Shown here: positions 7,408 through 15,597 of the stretch, one piece after another | How positions within the stretch are numbered: position 1 is the first letter of the stretch | Layout of the letters: each line of letters opens with the position of its first letter | From: Bryobacterales bacterium | GTDB taxonomy: Bacteria > Acidobacteriota > Terriglobia > Bryobacterales > Bryobacteraceae | Length of the DNA: 36,580 bases | Assembly: GCA_003136575.1 (NCBI GenBank) | Contig: PLEX01000200.1 | Location: 1 to 36,580, forward strand | Reading direction: 5' to 3' | The notes under the pieces: model-generated | Seen by the model: only the letters and a program-made list of their open reading frames with translations | Database searches by the model: none | Told to the model about the DNA's origin: nothing | Program-made: the position numbers and the translations under genes

Positions 7408-10400
7408 ATGAGAAGAGTGCTGACGTTGTGTCTGATGTTGAGCTTTGGATCGCTGAATATATTCGCCCAGGCGGGCATCGGCGCGATCTCGGGAACGGTC
7501 CGCGACGCATCCGGCGCAGTGGTGCCGGGGGCGAAGGTGACGGTCGCCAACGATTCCAAAGGCATTCGCCGCGAAATGGAGACAAACGACGCCGGCTTGT
7601 TCAGCGCTCCGGCGCTGGTCCCTTCCGCAGGCTATTCCATCAACGTCTCCAAAACGGGTTTCACCGGATACTCATCGAAGGACATCAATCTGAACGTGGG
7701 CCAGATCATCGATGTCGCGGTTACGCTTTCCCTCGCCACCGCGGCGACCACCGTGGAAGTAACCGCCGAGACGACGCTCATCGAAAGCGACAAGAGCGGC
7801 GTTACCGACGTGGTCGATCAGGGACAGATCGACGATCTTCCGATCAACGGCCGCCGCGCGGACACGTTCGCCCTGCTCACACCGGGTGTGGTCCGCGACG
7901 CCACATTTGGCCTGGTCAGCTTCCACGGCATTTCGTCCGGCAACTCATTTCTGACCGATGGAATTTCCACTACGAATAGCTTCTACGACGAGAACGCCGG
8001 CCGCACGCGCATCAGCGCATCGATTTCCGAGGACGCGGTGCAGGAGTTCGAAGTAATATCCGATGGCTACTCCGCCGAGTACGGTCGCGCCATGGGCGGC
8101 ATCATCAACACGGTCACTCGCAGCGGGACGAACGAGTATCACGGAACCGCTTACGAGTTTTTCCGCAACCGCACGCTCGAAGCGGCGGACCGGTATTCTC
8201 ACGATTTCGCGCCGCCTGAGTGGCGGCATCAGGGAGGCGCAACCCTGGGTGGCCCGGTCACGAAAGACAAAGTGTTCTTCTTCAGCAATTTCGAATTCGT
8301 CAAGCGCAACTTCCCGGGCCTGAACGAAATCACTTCCACCCAGATTTCGGATGCGACCGGCCTTCATGTGAACCCGGCCAACTGCGCAGCCCCGGCAAGC
8401 CCGGCTCAATGCGCGGCAGCCATTGCGTTCATTCAGGCGCAGATCGGCATTCTGGTTCCGCGCAGCATTTCATCGGTAATGGGTTTTCTCAAGCTGGACT
8501 ATCACATTAACGCAGCCAACACGCTGACGCTGAGCTTCAACATCATGCACTGGCGTTCGCCGAACGGCATCCAGAACGGCCTTGTGGTGGCTCCCAGCGG
8601 AGCGCTGCTCGGGAACAACGGCAACTCCACCGTGGAAACGCGCTTCGGGAATGCAAACCTGGTGAGCATCCTGAATGCGAACACGGTCAACAATCTGCGC
8701 GCGGGATGGTTCAAAGACCGGCTTTCCGATCCCGCGATTTCCACGGTGCCATCCACGGGACTCGCCTACATCACGGTTGCCGGTGCGACCGTGGGCGCGG
8801 CGGAAGCGTATCCGCGAACCTTCCCCAGCGAAACGCGCTGGGAAGCGGACGACAGCTTAAGCCTGGTCAGAGGCTCGCACGCCTTCAAGGTGGGCGCGGA
8901 CGTTTCGACGACCGAAGACTGGATCAACCAGCTGTTTAATGGAAACGGCGCATACAGTTACTCCAATCTGACGAACTTCGCGCTCGACCTGACCGGCAAT
9001 ACGACCGGAGCGAAGCACTACAGCTCGTTCTCCCAGGAATTCGGCAACCCGATCCAGGATCTGCATACCAAAGCGTTCGATCTGTTCGCACAGGATACCT
9101 GGAAGGCGACGCGGAAGCTGACGATCAATTACGGCATCCGTTACGAAAAAACGATCCTGCCGCAGCCCACGCTGGTCGATCCGAACTACCCGCAGACTGG
9201 CCATATTCCGGGAACGAACAAGGACTTCGGGCCGCGCGTCGGCATCGCTTACGCTCTGGACGATAAGACCGTGATACGCGCCGGCTACGGGCTGTTCTAT
9301 GCGCCGTATATCACGGACGGCATCGATTCCCTGTTCCTCGGAAACAGCAGGTATCAGACCAGCCTCTCGGTGCTTCCCACGCAGGCCGGCGCGCCCGTAT
9401 TTCCGTTTCCCCTCGGAAGTTCCAGCGGTTTCCCGGCTGGAACAGTATCGCTGACTTTCGCCGCGCCGAATTTCCGCAACCCGTATTCCGAGCAGGGTAC
9501 GGCTTCGGTGCAGCGTCAGCTCGGCCGCGCGATGGATTTCACCGCGAGTTACATCTACACGCGGGGCCTGGAATTGGTCACACAGCCGGACGTGAATCTC
9601 TCTTACCCGACGACGTCGGCGACTTACACCATCGATGATGCGAGCGGCAATCCTGTCGGCACGTATACGACGCCCGTCTGGACGGCGGCGAATAAGATCG
9701 ATTCGCGATACAGCCATATCTACGAAGTAACCAATGGCGGCAATTCCTGGTACAACGGGCTGGCGCTGCAGTTCCGCAAGCGCTTCGCAAAAGGGCTCAC
9801 TGCGATGGCTTCCTACACGTGGTCTCACGCGATCGACGACGCTCAACAGGCCGGCGCAAGCACCACGGTCGCTTACACGCAGTCGAGCACGTATAACGGC
9901 AACAACATGCTGGATAAAGGCAGCTCGGGAACGGATCAGCGCCATCGGGCCGTGATCAACTGGCTCTGGTCGCCGAAGTTCACCCAAAGCAACAGCGCTT
10001 TCGCGCGGTATTTTGTGAATGGCTGGGAACTCTCGACCATAACGACTCTGGCGTCGGGCCAGCCGCTTTCGGGCACGATCAGCGTAAGCGGCACGCAGTT
10101 TGCGGCAACACCGTTGCTCTACACGACGAGCATCAACGGATCCGGCGGTTGGAGCCGGGTGCCGTTCTGGCCGGTCGACAGTCTGGATCTCTCCCGTCAA
10201 TACACGGTTGATGGCCGGCTGACGAGGAACATCCCGATCAACGACCGCTTCAAGCTCGCGCTGAAGTTCGAAGGATTTAATATCTTCAATACTCAGTACA
10301 ATACAGGCGCGGCGACAACCGCCTTCACGGCTTCCGGCGGAATTATCAAGCCCCAGGCTGGTTACGGGGTCGGCAACAGCAGCGCCGCGTTCCCGGACGG

Positions 10401-10446
10401 CACCAACGCCCGTAAGGCCCAGGTCGCGATCCGCCTGACTTTCTGA
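7408..10446 (+). CDS. Oar-like TonB-dependent outer-membrane receptor with carboxypeptidase-regulatory domain
   Basis: The ATG at 7408 follows an AGGGAG ribosome-binding site and begins a signal peptide (RRVLTLCLMLSFGSLNIFA, cleavage near residue 20). The frame is open 27 codons further upstream, but that part has no signal features. The 1012-residue product has a carboxypeptidase-regulatory domain at about 24-110 (GAISGTVRDASGAVVPGAKV), a plug-like region with DDLPINGRR and AEYGRAMGGIINTVTRSGTN, and a barrel ending in VAIRLTF. It is an outer-membrane protein of the same class as the divergent gene at 2809 but about 215 residues shorter and clearly a different paralogue. The substrate is unknown. 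No SusD-like or TonB/ExbBD gene is nearby. Confidence 0.88.
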   Translation: MRRVLTLCLMLSFGSLNIFAQAGIGAISGTVRDASGAVVPGAKVTVANDSKGIRREMETNDAGLFSAPALVPSAGYSINVSKTGFTGYSSKDINLNVGQIIDVAVTLSLATAATTVEVTAETTLIESDKSGVTDVVDQGQIDDLPINGRRADTFALLTPGVVRDATFGLVSFHGISSGNSFLTDGISTTNSFYDENAGRTRISASISEDAVQEFEVISDGYSAEYGRAMGGIINTVTRSGTNEYHGTAYEFFRNRTLEAADRYSHDFAPPEWRHQGGATLGGPVTKDKVFFFSNFEFVKRNFPGLNEITSTQISDATGLHVNPANCAAPASPAQCAAAIAFIQAQIGILVPRSISSVMGFLKLDYHINAANTLTLSFNIMHWRSPNGIQNGLVVAPSGALLGNNGNSTVETRFGNANLVSILNANTVNNLRAGWFKDRLSDPAISTVPSTGLAYITVAGATVGAAEAYPRTFPSETRWEADDSLSLVRGSHAFKVGADVSTTEDWINQLFNGNGAYSYSNLTNFALDLTGNTTGAKHYSSFSQEFGNPIQDLHTKAFDLFAQDTWKATRKLTINYGIRYEKTILPQPTLVDPNYPQTGHIPGTNKDFGPRVGIAYALDDKTVIRAGYGLFYAPYITDGIDSLFLGNSRYQTSLSVLPTQAGAPVFPFPLGSSSGFPAGTVSLTFAAPNFRNPYSEQGTASVQRQLGRAMDFTASYIYTRGLELVTQPDVNLSYPTTSATYTIDDASGNPVGTYTTPVWTAANKIDSRYSHIYEVTNGGNSWYNGLALQFRKRFAKGLTAMASYTWSHAIDDAQQAGASTTVAYTQSSTYNGNNMLDKGSSGTDQRHRAVINWLWSPKFTQSNSAFARYFVNGWELSTITTLASGQPLSGTISVSGTQFAATPLLYTTSINGSGGWSRVPFWPVDSLDLSRQYTVDGRLTRNIPINDRFKLALKFEGFNIFNTQYNTGAATTAFTASGGIIKPQAGYGVGNSSAAFPDGTNARKAQVAIRLTF

Positions 10447-10463
10447 GAGGCGGGAGAAAAACC

Positions 10464-10640
10464 CGTAAACTCCATCGGGAGACTGACCTGCACGGCGTGC
10501 TGACAACGCGCCGCGCAGGTTGCGGGAATCAAGGAAGGTCCCGAATATAAGGGCACGCAAATTCCCACTTTCGACGAGGTGCCGGATCTGGCGCGCGGCA
10601 CAATCGGAATCTCGTCGATGTCAAGAACGCAACGGCGAAT
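10464..10640 (+). pseudogene. Frameshifted fragment resembling glycerophosphodiester phosphodiesterase (GDPD)
   Basis: Directly after the receptor stop, the translation shows NSIGRLT, then a stop at 10501 in the main frame, then GIKEGPEYKGTQIPTFDEV and LARGTIGI (10525-10611), then, one base out of frame, LVDVKNATA (10611-10637). Joined, these read like the middle of a GDPD domain, whose members contain GPEYKGTRIPTFDEVLDLARG and DVKNA stretches. No start, no catalytic HRG region and no C-terminal half is present. At least two frame changes are needed, so it is a dead fragment. The GDPD assignment rests on recalled family sequences and would need an HMM search. Confidence 0.5.
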
Positions 10641-10647
10641 GGCGGCG

Positions 10648-10887
10648 GGCAGGCCGCTCAAGGAGGCGCGCCGGCTGGCAGCTGAAGCGCTCGCCCTGCA
10701 TATCGCGGGCATGATCGAGGATGGGGAAGGGATCCCGCCGCCGTCCGTAATCGACGACATCGCGGACGATCCTGCCATGAAGAACGCTGTCGCCTTCATG
10801 GTGCCGATCAATACGCCCGGCGATAAGACCGTTCGGATAAATATTGCGGCTCGCGAGAGTCAGGTGCAGAAGATCGACGCGCGCTAA
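10648..10887 (+). pseudogene. C-terminal part of a HicB-family antitoxin
   Basis: Translation from 10648 gives KEARRLAAEALALHIAGM, then IEDGEGIPPPSVIDDIADDP, then NAVAFMVPINTP and KTVRINIAARESQVQKIDAR, ending with TAA at 10885-10887. This matches the second half of HicB antitoxins (EEALALHIEGMIEDGE, a PEPSSLD region and a VRVNIT...LRQID tail). The N-terminal half of the HicB fold is absent; the frame continues upstream into the GDPD-like fragment instead. A chimeric 102-residue ORF could start at GTG 10579. No HicA toxin is seen on either side. I call it a truncated gene; expression is possible but unproven. Confidence 0.6.
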
Positions 10888-11180
10888 TTAGATCGTTGGC
10901 ATCGCGGGTGTGTCCGCGGACGCCAACAGCTTACCCGCCAATCAAAAGATACTAAACGCGGTTCGAGTTGAACGACTTCAAGAACTCTTTGAAGTCCCTC
11001 GCCAGTGCCGGTGTAGCCATGCAAGGTTCTTCGCAGAAGTTCCAGCGCCCGCAAACGCTCCTCGACCGGGCGCGTCAACCAGTACGCCACAGAGTCGTCC
11101 GGATCGGTTCGCCGCGCCACGGAAAACTGAGTCCGGTCCAGGCGGAAATCGTCCTCTTCCTCGTCCTTCGCGGCGTGCAC
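10884..11180 (-). CDS. Small protein of a type often paired with nucleotidyltransferase genes
   Basis: This 98-residue ORF starts with GTG 9 nt after the MarR stop and has a GAGG about 11 nt upstream. The core DDSVAYWLTRPVEERLRALE followed by LLRRTLHGYTGTGEGLQRVL resembles short conserved proteins (YW.S.P..ERL.A.E..R......RLQRV.) that I recall lying directly upstream of AbiEii-type or other nucleotidyltransferases. After VLEVVQLEPR, where such proteins normally end, it runs on for about 24 residues with no similarity (WRPRTHPRCQRSN), and no nucleotidyltransferase follows. It overlaps the end of the HicB fragment tail to tail. It may be the surviving half of a broken toxin-antitoxin-like pair. 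Confidence 0.5.
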   Translation of the reverse strand: MHAAKDEEEDDFRLDRTQFSVARRTDPDDSVAYWLTRPVEERLRALELLRRTLHGYTGTGEGLQRVLEVVQLEPRLVSFDWRVSCWRPRTHPRCQRSN

Positions 11181-11188
11181 AAGTTCAG

Positions 11189-11701
11189 TTACCTCGCACG
11201 GGAGCGCATCGGTCGTCGATTTGCCGCAGGCGTCCGATGCTTCGCCGTCTCCTCCGCCGCTGCAGATTCAGCCCGGGCGGCAGCCCACAAGCCAAGCTTC
11301 TTCAGCAGACGAACCAGATCTTCGCGCTCGCGCGGCCGCATCACCGACATCGTCTCTTCCATGTCCAGCGCGTGTTTGGCGAACGCCTGCGCGGCGAGTT
11401 TGCGGCCGGCATCGGTCAGTTCCACGATTCGCGATCGCAAGTCGCCGGGATCCCCGACCCGTTGGACGAGTTCCCGCGCTTCCAGGCGGTCAATCCCCGC
11501 GGTGATCGAACCGCTGGAGAGCAGGATTTTTCGTCCAATCCGGTTCACCGGCTGCGGTCCTTTGTGGAGCAGCAATTCCAGCACGGCGAAATCGGAAAGC
11601 CCGAGCCCGAGCGCCGCGATGCTGGCCGTGGCGTTCCGTTCGACTGCGTGCGCCGCCTTGAAAAGCACCAGCCACACGTGTGTCGCGCTTTCCTTGTCCA
11701 C
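11189..11701 (-). CDS. MarR-family transcriptional regulator
   Basis: This is a winged-helix DNA-binding repressor of the MarR family, about 170 residues. The core includes GLGLSDFAVLELLLHKGPQP, VNRIGRKILLSSGSITAGID (recognition helix region), RLEARELVQRVGDPGDLRSR (wing with the typical D.R) and IVELTDAGRKL. I prefer the GTG at 11701 because GGAG lies about 13 nt upstream and the family usually begins just before ESATHVWLVL; a GTG at 11722 would add seven residues without a ribosome-binding site. The gene is divergent from the YceI gene, and the shared 118-bp region holds an operator-like palindrome, suggesting control of that gene and itself. The ligand is unknown. The Ala/Arg-rich tail after residue 145 looks unstructured. 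Confidence 0.85.
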   Translation of the reverse strand: MDKESATHVWLVLFKAAHAVERNATASIAALGLGLSDFAVLELLLHKGPQPVNRIGRKILLSSGSITAGIDRLEARELVQRVGDPGDLRSRIVELTDAGRKLAAQAFAKHALDMEETMSVMRPREREDLVRLLKKLGLWAAARAESAAAEETAKHRTPAANRRPMRSRAR

Positions 11702-11774
11702 CGTTATAATAATACTCCACACAGAGAGAGAAAAATGCCAAGAATCCTTGAATCTTCGATATCCGCACCCAATC

Positions 11775-11792
11775 TAACTTGATGTCGAGATA
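11775..11792. promoter_or_regulatory. Operator-like palindrome upstream of the YceI gene
   Basis: TAACTTGATGTCGAGATA is an imperfect inverted repeat: CTTGA and TCGAG flank a 2-bp centre, and 6 of 8 positions pair over the 8-bp arms. Size and spacing fit MarR-family operators. It abuts a TAAAAT -10-like hexamer (11791-11796), a position consistent with repression. Binding by the adjacent MarR is an inference. Confidence 0.4.
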
Positions 11793-11818
11793 AAATCGAT
11801 ATTCGAGGAGACACAGAC

Positions 11819-12346
11819 ATGAGCATATTCAAGATCGATCCGGCGCATTCCGCCGCCCATTTCGTAGTCCGCCACATGATGATCACCAACGTTCGCGGCG
11901 CGTTCAGCAATATCCAGGGTTCCATCTCGTGGGATGCCGCCAATCCGGGCGGGACCACGATTGAAGCCGTGATTGACGCAACAACCGTCAATACGCAGGA
12001 AGCACCGCGCGATGCCCACCTGAAGAGCGCGGACTTTCTGGACGTTGAAAAATACCCCACGATCACCTTCAAGAGCACGGGCGTGGAAGCGGACGGCGCG
12101 GGCGAACTCAAGGTCACCGGCGATCTGACCATCCACGGAGTGACCAAACAGGTCGTGCTCAAAGTAGAAGGACCGACAGCGGAAGGCAAAGACCCCTGGG
12201 GTAACGCTCGCATCGGCGCGTCGGCAACCACGAAGATCAAACGCAGCGAATTCGGACTGACATTCAATGCGGCGCTCGAAACCGGTGGCGTTCTGGTCGG
12301 TGACGATCTCAAGATCGAGCTGGAAGTCTCACTCATTAAGTCGTGA
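11819..12346 (+). CDS. YceI-family lipocalin-like protein
   Basis: This 175-residue protein matches the YceI beta-barrel family, which binds long isoprenoid or lipid-like molecules. It begins IDPAHSAAHFVVRHMMITNV and continues with RGAFSNIQGSISWD, DAHLKSADFLDVEKYPTITF, LTIHGVTKQVVL and RSEFGLTFNAALETGG, which are typical family blocks in order over the full length. There is no signal peptide, so this member is probably cytoplasmic, unlike E. coli YceI. GAGGAG lies 8 nt upstream of the ATG. It is divergent from a MarR gene and probably regulated by it; MarR-YceI pairs are common. The native ligand cannot be told from the sequence. Confidence 0.9.
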   Translation: MSIFKIDPAHSAAHFVVRHMMITNVRGAFSNIQGSISWDAANPGGTTIEAVIDATTVNTQEAPRDAHLKSADFLDVEKYPTITFKSTGVEADGAGELKVTGDLTIHGVTKQVVLKVEGPTAEGKDPWGNARIGASATTKIKRSEFGLTFNAALETGGVLVGDDLKIELEVSLIKS

Positions 12347-12470
12347 CCGTCCACGAGGCGGCCAGAAACCAGGCTGCGTCATCGAGCGAAGAGCGACGAG
12401 TGCTGCTGAAAATGGGTGGCTAGCCTTACATTGCCATCGCCCGACAACGTGAGACTTGAAGAGCGACTTG

Positions 12471-12530
12471 GCCGCGTCGCGCGGCTTTGGCGGTTGTTCC
12501 TCAGCTGTAGGGAGCGCCGCGCGACGCGGC
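12471..12530. repeat. Perfect 15-bp inverted repeat with 30-nt spacer
   Basis: GCCGCGTCGCGCGGC (12471-12485) and its exact reverse complement GCCGCGCGACGCGGC (12516-12530) flank 30 nt. It lies in the 217-bp gap between the YceI stop and the stop of the leftward sensor gene (convergent ends). It could be a transcription terminator for both, a REP-like element or a remnant of a mobile repeat. No gene is seen in the rest of the gap. Confidence 0.6.
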
Positions 12531-12563
12531 GATCACTGTTCGCAGCGAGCAGCGATCCTGCAG

Positions 12564-13865
12564 TTACTTAAGGGCGTAAACCTGACTCGGGCCGCACGCA
12601 CAATGGCGTTGGTGACAATCGGTGCCCGATCCTTTTTCGCCGGCTAATCCAGAAGTGGTGGCCACGATTGCTATCAATTCATCGTGCTCGGAACGAATCG
12701 GCGTGAACCGCCATAGCAGGTCCGCGACATCCTCGCCCGCCGGCGATAACGCGGGAAGGTATGTATGAACCGTAGTCTCGCCCGAAGTAACCCGATAGAT
12801 GGCTTCCCGTACCGCGCCTTCCGGCGGCACGGCGGCATCGCACACTTCCCACAGGAAGCGGCCACGCATCTGATCCGGATCGCGGCCCGATGTGCGCCGG
12901 CATAGAGCGCTCATGTTCTGGATTCTGCCGGCGGGATCGAGAATCAAATAGAATACCTTCGCCGCATCTGCTACGGCCGTCGTACAGAGAATTTGCTTGC
13001 GAATCTCGGCGATCACGGATCGCTGGTCCGTAAGGTCCACAAAACAACCGATATATCCCGCGTAGCCGCCGTCATCGCGGAATCTTGGGGCTCCGCGGGC
13101 TTCCATCCAGCGATATTCGCCGTCGTGACGCCGCATCGGAAACTCAAAACTTACCGGTTTGCGTTCCGTGAAGGCGGACCAATATGCCTTCGCGATTCCG
13201 TCGCGATAATCGGGATGGAAAGTGTCCGCATAACCGTCGCCCAGTTCATCCGTAAGATCTCTTCCGGTGAACTCAAGCCATGTCTTGTTTACAAAAGAGC
13301 AGCCACCGTCCACGCCGCTGTAAATGATCATGACCGGTGCGGAATTGGCGATGTTTCGAAAACGGCGCTCGGCCTCCCTGATCTCCGATTCCGATTCGCG
13401 GGCCTCACATGCCAACATGCGCAGTTCCATTTTGCCGGCCAGCACACCAGCCAGTTCCGCCAGAGTGTCGCAATCCCGCCGTGAAAATTCGGGGTGAGGC
13501 ACGACGTCCCCGACTATCAGCAGGCCAAGTTCCAGGTCGTCGCTGGAACGGAGCGGTACCGCGGCAACAAATCTGAGCTCACCGGGAATGAATCCAGTGA
13601 ACGTCGACCCGGACGGGCCGGGCCAGACTATCGGCTTCCCCAGGGCTCTCAGCACCGGAAACGTGTTTAGATTTTCCCAATGCTCCTGCCCGGACCCGAT
13701 GCGCGTGGAGACAGTGAAATCGGCCTGGAGCAATGCCACGTGCGCAATCGGGAGACGGAAGAGATGCTCGACCAGCTTCGTCATCCGAAGCAAACTATCG
13801 TGTCCAGGCTCATCAAGGAGTCGGTATTTGGAGCCTGCCGCGCACATCTCGGTTGTCGACGACAT
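12564..13865 (-). CDS. GAF-PAS-PAS sensor protein without output domain
   Basis: This 433-residue protein has no signal peptide or membrane segment. Residues about 25-150 read as a GAF domain (FRLPIAHVALLQADF, RFVAAVPLRSSDDLELGLLI). Residues about 165-288 form a PAS domain with PAC motif (RRFRNIANSAPVMIIYSGVD, SFVNKTWLEFTGR, RHDGEYRWMEARGAPRF, GYIGCFVDLTDQ). Residues about 300-410 form a second, weaker PAS (VFYLILDPAGRIQNMSALC). It ends 20 residues later with no kinase, cyclase or phosphatase domain, so it must act through a partner or be a shortened protein. The ATG is in a 107-bp intergenic region shared with a divergent degenerate GGDEF gene, the obvious candidate partner. Confidence 0.82.
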   Translation of the reverse strand: MSSTTEMCAAGSKYRLLDEPGHDSLLRMTKLVEHLFRLPIAHVALLQADFTVSTRIGSGQEHWENLNTFPVLRALGKPIVWPGPSGSTFTGFIPGELRFVAAVPLRSSDDLELGLLIVGDVVPHPEFSRRDCDTLAELAGVLAGKMELRMLACEARESESEIREAERRFRNIANSAPVMIIYSGVDGGCSFVNKTWLEFTGRDLTDELGDGYADTFHPDYRDGIAKAYWSAFTERKPVSFEFPMRRHDGEYRWMEARGAPRFRDDGGYAGYIGCFVDLTDQRSVIAEIRKQILCTTAVADAAKVFYLILDPAGRIQNMSALCRRTSGRDPDQMRGRFLWEVCDAAVPPEGAVREAIYRVTSGETTVHTYLPALSPAGEDVADLLWRFTPIRSEHDELIAIVATTSGLAGEKGSGTDCHQRHCACGPSQVYALK

Positions 13866-13972
13866 ATTGTCTGTTACACGTATCGGGCGGGATGGTCCGG
13901 ACTTTTAATAACATTCACAACATTCCGCGTCACAAACCTCGCCAAAACTGCCGATAAGACGGCAGGCCAAAC

Positions 13973-14974
13973 GTGATCTCCATCAAGCAGTTCCTCGCGG
14001 CGGGTACCGACGATCGGGCTCTGACGCTTGTTGTGCGCACGCTGGTCCGAGGCATCGGCCAGCATTCCGTAGTCGGCGATGCGAACGACTGTTCCCGATT
14101 TCGCGAACGCATGCAGGAGATATCCGATGCGATCGTGGACGGAACGTCCCCTGAGGAGCTTCTGCTCCATGCGACATCGTCTCTTAACGCGCTCGAGGAT
14201 CATAACCGCCGCGCCGCCTTGTATCACCGTCTCCAGTACGCGGAACTGCAAAACATGGTGAGGATGTTGACCTCCACGGTAGGGACAGTCTCCGTAACCA
14301 GCCAGACAAATGTCTGCATTTTGAATGAGATCGAGAAGAACGTCGAGGTTGCCTCTGAACTTGACGACGTCCGGGTGATGAAAGCCAAACTTTCAAGCTG
14401 CCTCACCGACATCCGAAAAGAGGCCCAACGCCAGCAAACCGAGACCGAAGAGATCATTCAGGAGCTCCGTCGGGGCCTCGAGCAGGCGCGGAAGGCTTCC
14501 GAGGAAAAGACCAACGGCCAGGACATGGACGTCATCACCCGACTTCCGCTCCGCGTCGAGGCCGAGAAGGCGCTCGCCGAATCGGGTCGGGCCGGCTGCC
14601 AGACCTATGCCGCCGTGATGGTGCTGGACTCCCTCCAGACCGTGAATGCGCGATTCGGGCGAGAGGCGGGGGACGACGTTCTCGCCGAGTTCGCCCGCAT
14701 GGTACAGAAAAATATTACGCCGGAAGACCGGCTGTTCCGATGGGGCGGACCCGCGCTGGTTGCCCTATTGCCCCGGCCTGCCAGCGTTGAGCGGGTACGC
14801 CGCGAATTCGGACGCGTAATGGAAAACAAACTGGAGCGCACTATCCAGACCCCATCGCGAAGCATCCTGATCCCGATTTCGGCGCGCTGGTGCTTATTCC
14901 CGGTGATGACCGCCCCGCGCCTCAACCATCAAAAAATCGATAACTTCTCCGCCGGTCCCCGTGCGCAGGGGTAG
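13973..14974 (+). CDS. Degenerate GGDEF-domain protein, probably not a diguanylate cyclase
   Basis: The GTG start gives 333 residues. Residues 1-130 are helical and unrecognised. A coiled coil spans about 135-180 (IRKEAQRQQTETEEIIQELR). A GGDEF-fold follows at about 185-290: DVITRLPLRVEAEKAL matches the DxLTGLPNR start, VMVLDSLQTVNARFGREAGD matches the metal and substrate strand (Asp219, Asn225), and the signature hairpin reads RWGGPALVALLPR, so GGDEF has become GGPAL (258-262). The loss of both acidic signature residues should remove cyclase activity; c-di-GMP or GTP binding, or a structural role, remains possible. It diverges from the GAF-PAS sensor gene. The start has only a weak AGG upstream. 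Confidence 0.75.
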   Translation: MISIKQFLAAGTDDRALTLVVRTLVRGIGQHSVVGDANDCSRFRERMQEISDAIVDGTSPEELLLHATSSLNALEDHNRRAALYHRLQYAELQNMVRMLTSTVGTVSVTSQTNVCILNEIEKNVEVASELDDVRVMKAKLSSCLTDIRKEAQRQQTETEEIIQELRRGLEQARKASEEKTNGQDMDVITRLPLRVEAEKALAESGRAGCQTYAAVMVLDSLQTVNARFGREAGDDVLAEFARMVQKNITPEDRLFRWGGPALVALLPRPASVERVRREFGRVMENKLERTIQTPSRSILIPISARWCLFPVMTAPRLNHQKIDNFSAGPRAQG

Positions 14975-15016
14975 CCGCGCGTCCTGGGCCAGGGAGTCTC
15001 GCAGAACGGCCCATTA

Positions 15017-15048
15017 ATTTGCCAGCTTCGCCATTTGCCAGCTTCGCT
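15017..15048 (+). repeat. Tandem 16-bp direct repeat
   Basis: ATTTGCCAGCTTCGCC at 15017-15032 is followed directly by ATTTGCCAGCTTCGCT (one mismatch at the last base). It sits in the gap upstream of a small membrane-protein gene. Function unknown; it may be simple slippage. Confidence 0.6.
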
Positions 15049-15071
15049 ATAGCCGGAGCCAGTCTCACTTT

Positions 15072-15380
15072 GTGAACCTTGTGGACGTGAGTCCCACAGT
15101 CCGACTGCTAATCGCCGCCATCACCGCGGGATTGCCAACCCTCACCGTCCTTGTGAGCCTTTTGATCAATAACCAACGCCTGACGGATTTCGGACGGCGA
15201 ATCGACCAGCGCTTTGCGGACACAAATAAACGAATCGAAGACGTGAAGGAAACTCTTCGCGCAGAAATGTACCGGGTGGAGCAGGTCCTGGACGCCAGAC
15301 TTCGGCATTTGGACCCGCGTCCCCCCACTCGCCCCCACTCAACCCGTTCAAAAGCCAGTCCCTGGCTTGTGCTAGACTAA
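15072..15380 (+). CDS. Small membrane-anchored coiled-coil protein
   Basis: This 102-residue ORF begins with a GTG. Residues 8-32 form one hydrophobic segment ([20 protein letters not shown]), followed by a charged helix with coiled-coil character ([38 protein letters not shown]). This layout resembles short acidobacterial proteins with an N-terminal anchor and heptad repeats that point into the cytoplasm. GTG codons at 15081 and 15087 are alternative starts, and the last 20 residues ([13 protein letters not shown] and on) look random. It lies just upstream of rpmI on the same strand. The function is unknown. Confidence 0.55.
   Translation: MNLVDVSPTVRLLIAAITAGLPTLTVLVSLLINNQRLTDFGRRIDQRFADTNKRIEDVKETLRAEMYRVEQVLDARLRHLDPRPPTRPHSTRSKASPWLVLD
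15370..15378 (+). promoter_or_regulatory. Extended -10 promoter element upstream of rpmI
   Basis: TGC-TAGACT forms an extended -10 motif 24 bp before the rpmI start. No good -35 hexamer is seen at 17 bp, which is acceptable for extended -10 promoters. A small hairpin GCCAG-TCC-CTGGC overlaps its upstream side. Confidence 0.3.
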
Positions 15381-15402
15381 AACTTCCCGGAAAATCCAAG
15401 TC

Positions 15403-15597
15403 ATGCCCAAACTTAAGACACATAAAGGTGCGTCCAAACGGTTCAAAAAAACCGGGACGGGGAAAGTGGTTCGGCAGCACGCATTTGCCCGCCACATTCT
15501 CACGTCCAAGTCGCGCAAACGCAAGAACAAACTGCACACTTCGGTGGTCGCCGACGATTCCGACCAGGCGAAGTTGCAGCGAATGATCCCCTACTAG
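15403..15597 (+). CDS. rpmI: 50S ribosomal protein bL35
   Basis: A 64-residue protein with the full bL35 pattern: [20 protein letters not shown] at the N-terminus, [14 protein letters not shown] in the middle and a short C-terminus ([10 protein letters not shown]). Length is normal. It is a component of the large ribosomal subunit. It is followed 144 bp downstream by rplT, the usual neighbour. infC, which usually precedes rpmI, is absent from the upstream sequence here. Confidence 0.97.
   Translation: MPKLKTHKGASKRFKKTGTGKVVRQHAFARHILTSKSRKRKNKLHTSVVADDSDQAKLQRMIPY

Noticed and set aside
8857..10560. 567-codon open frame on the minus strand opposite the receptor at 7408
   Set aside because: Arg-rich sequence typical of antisense reading; the plus strand encodes a complete receptor.
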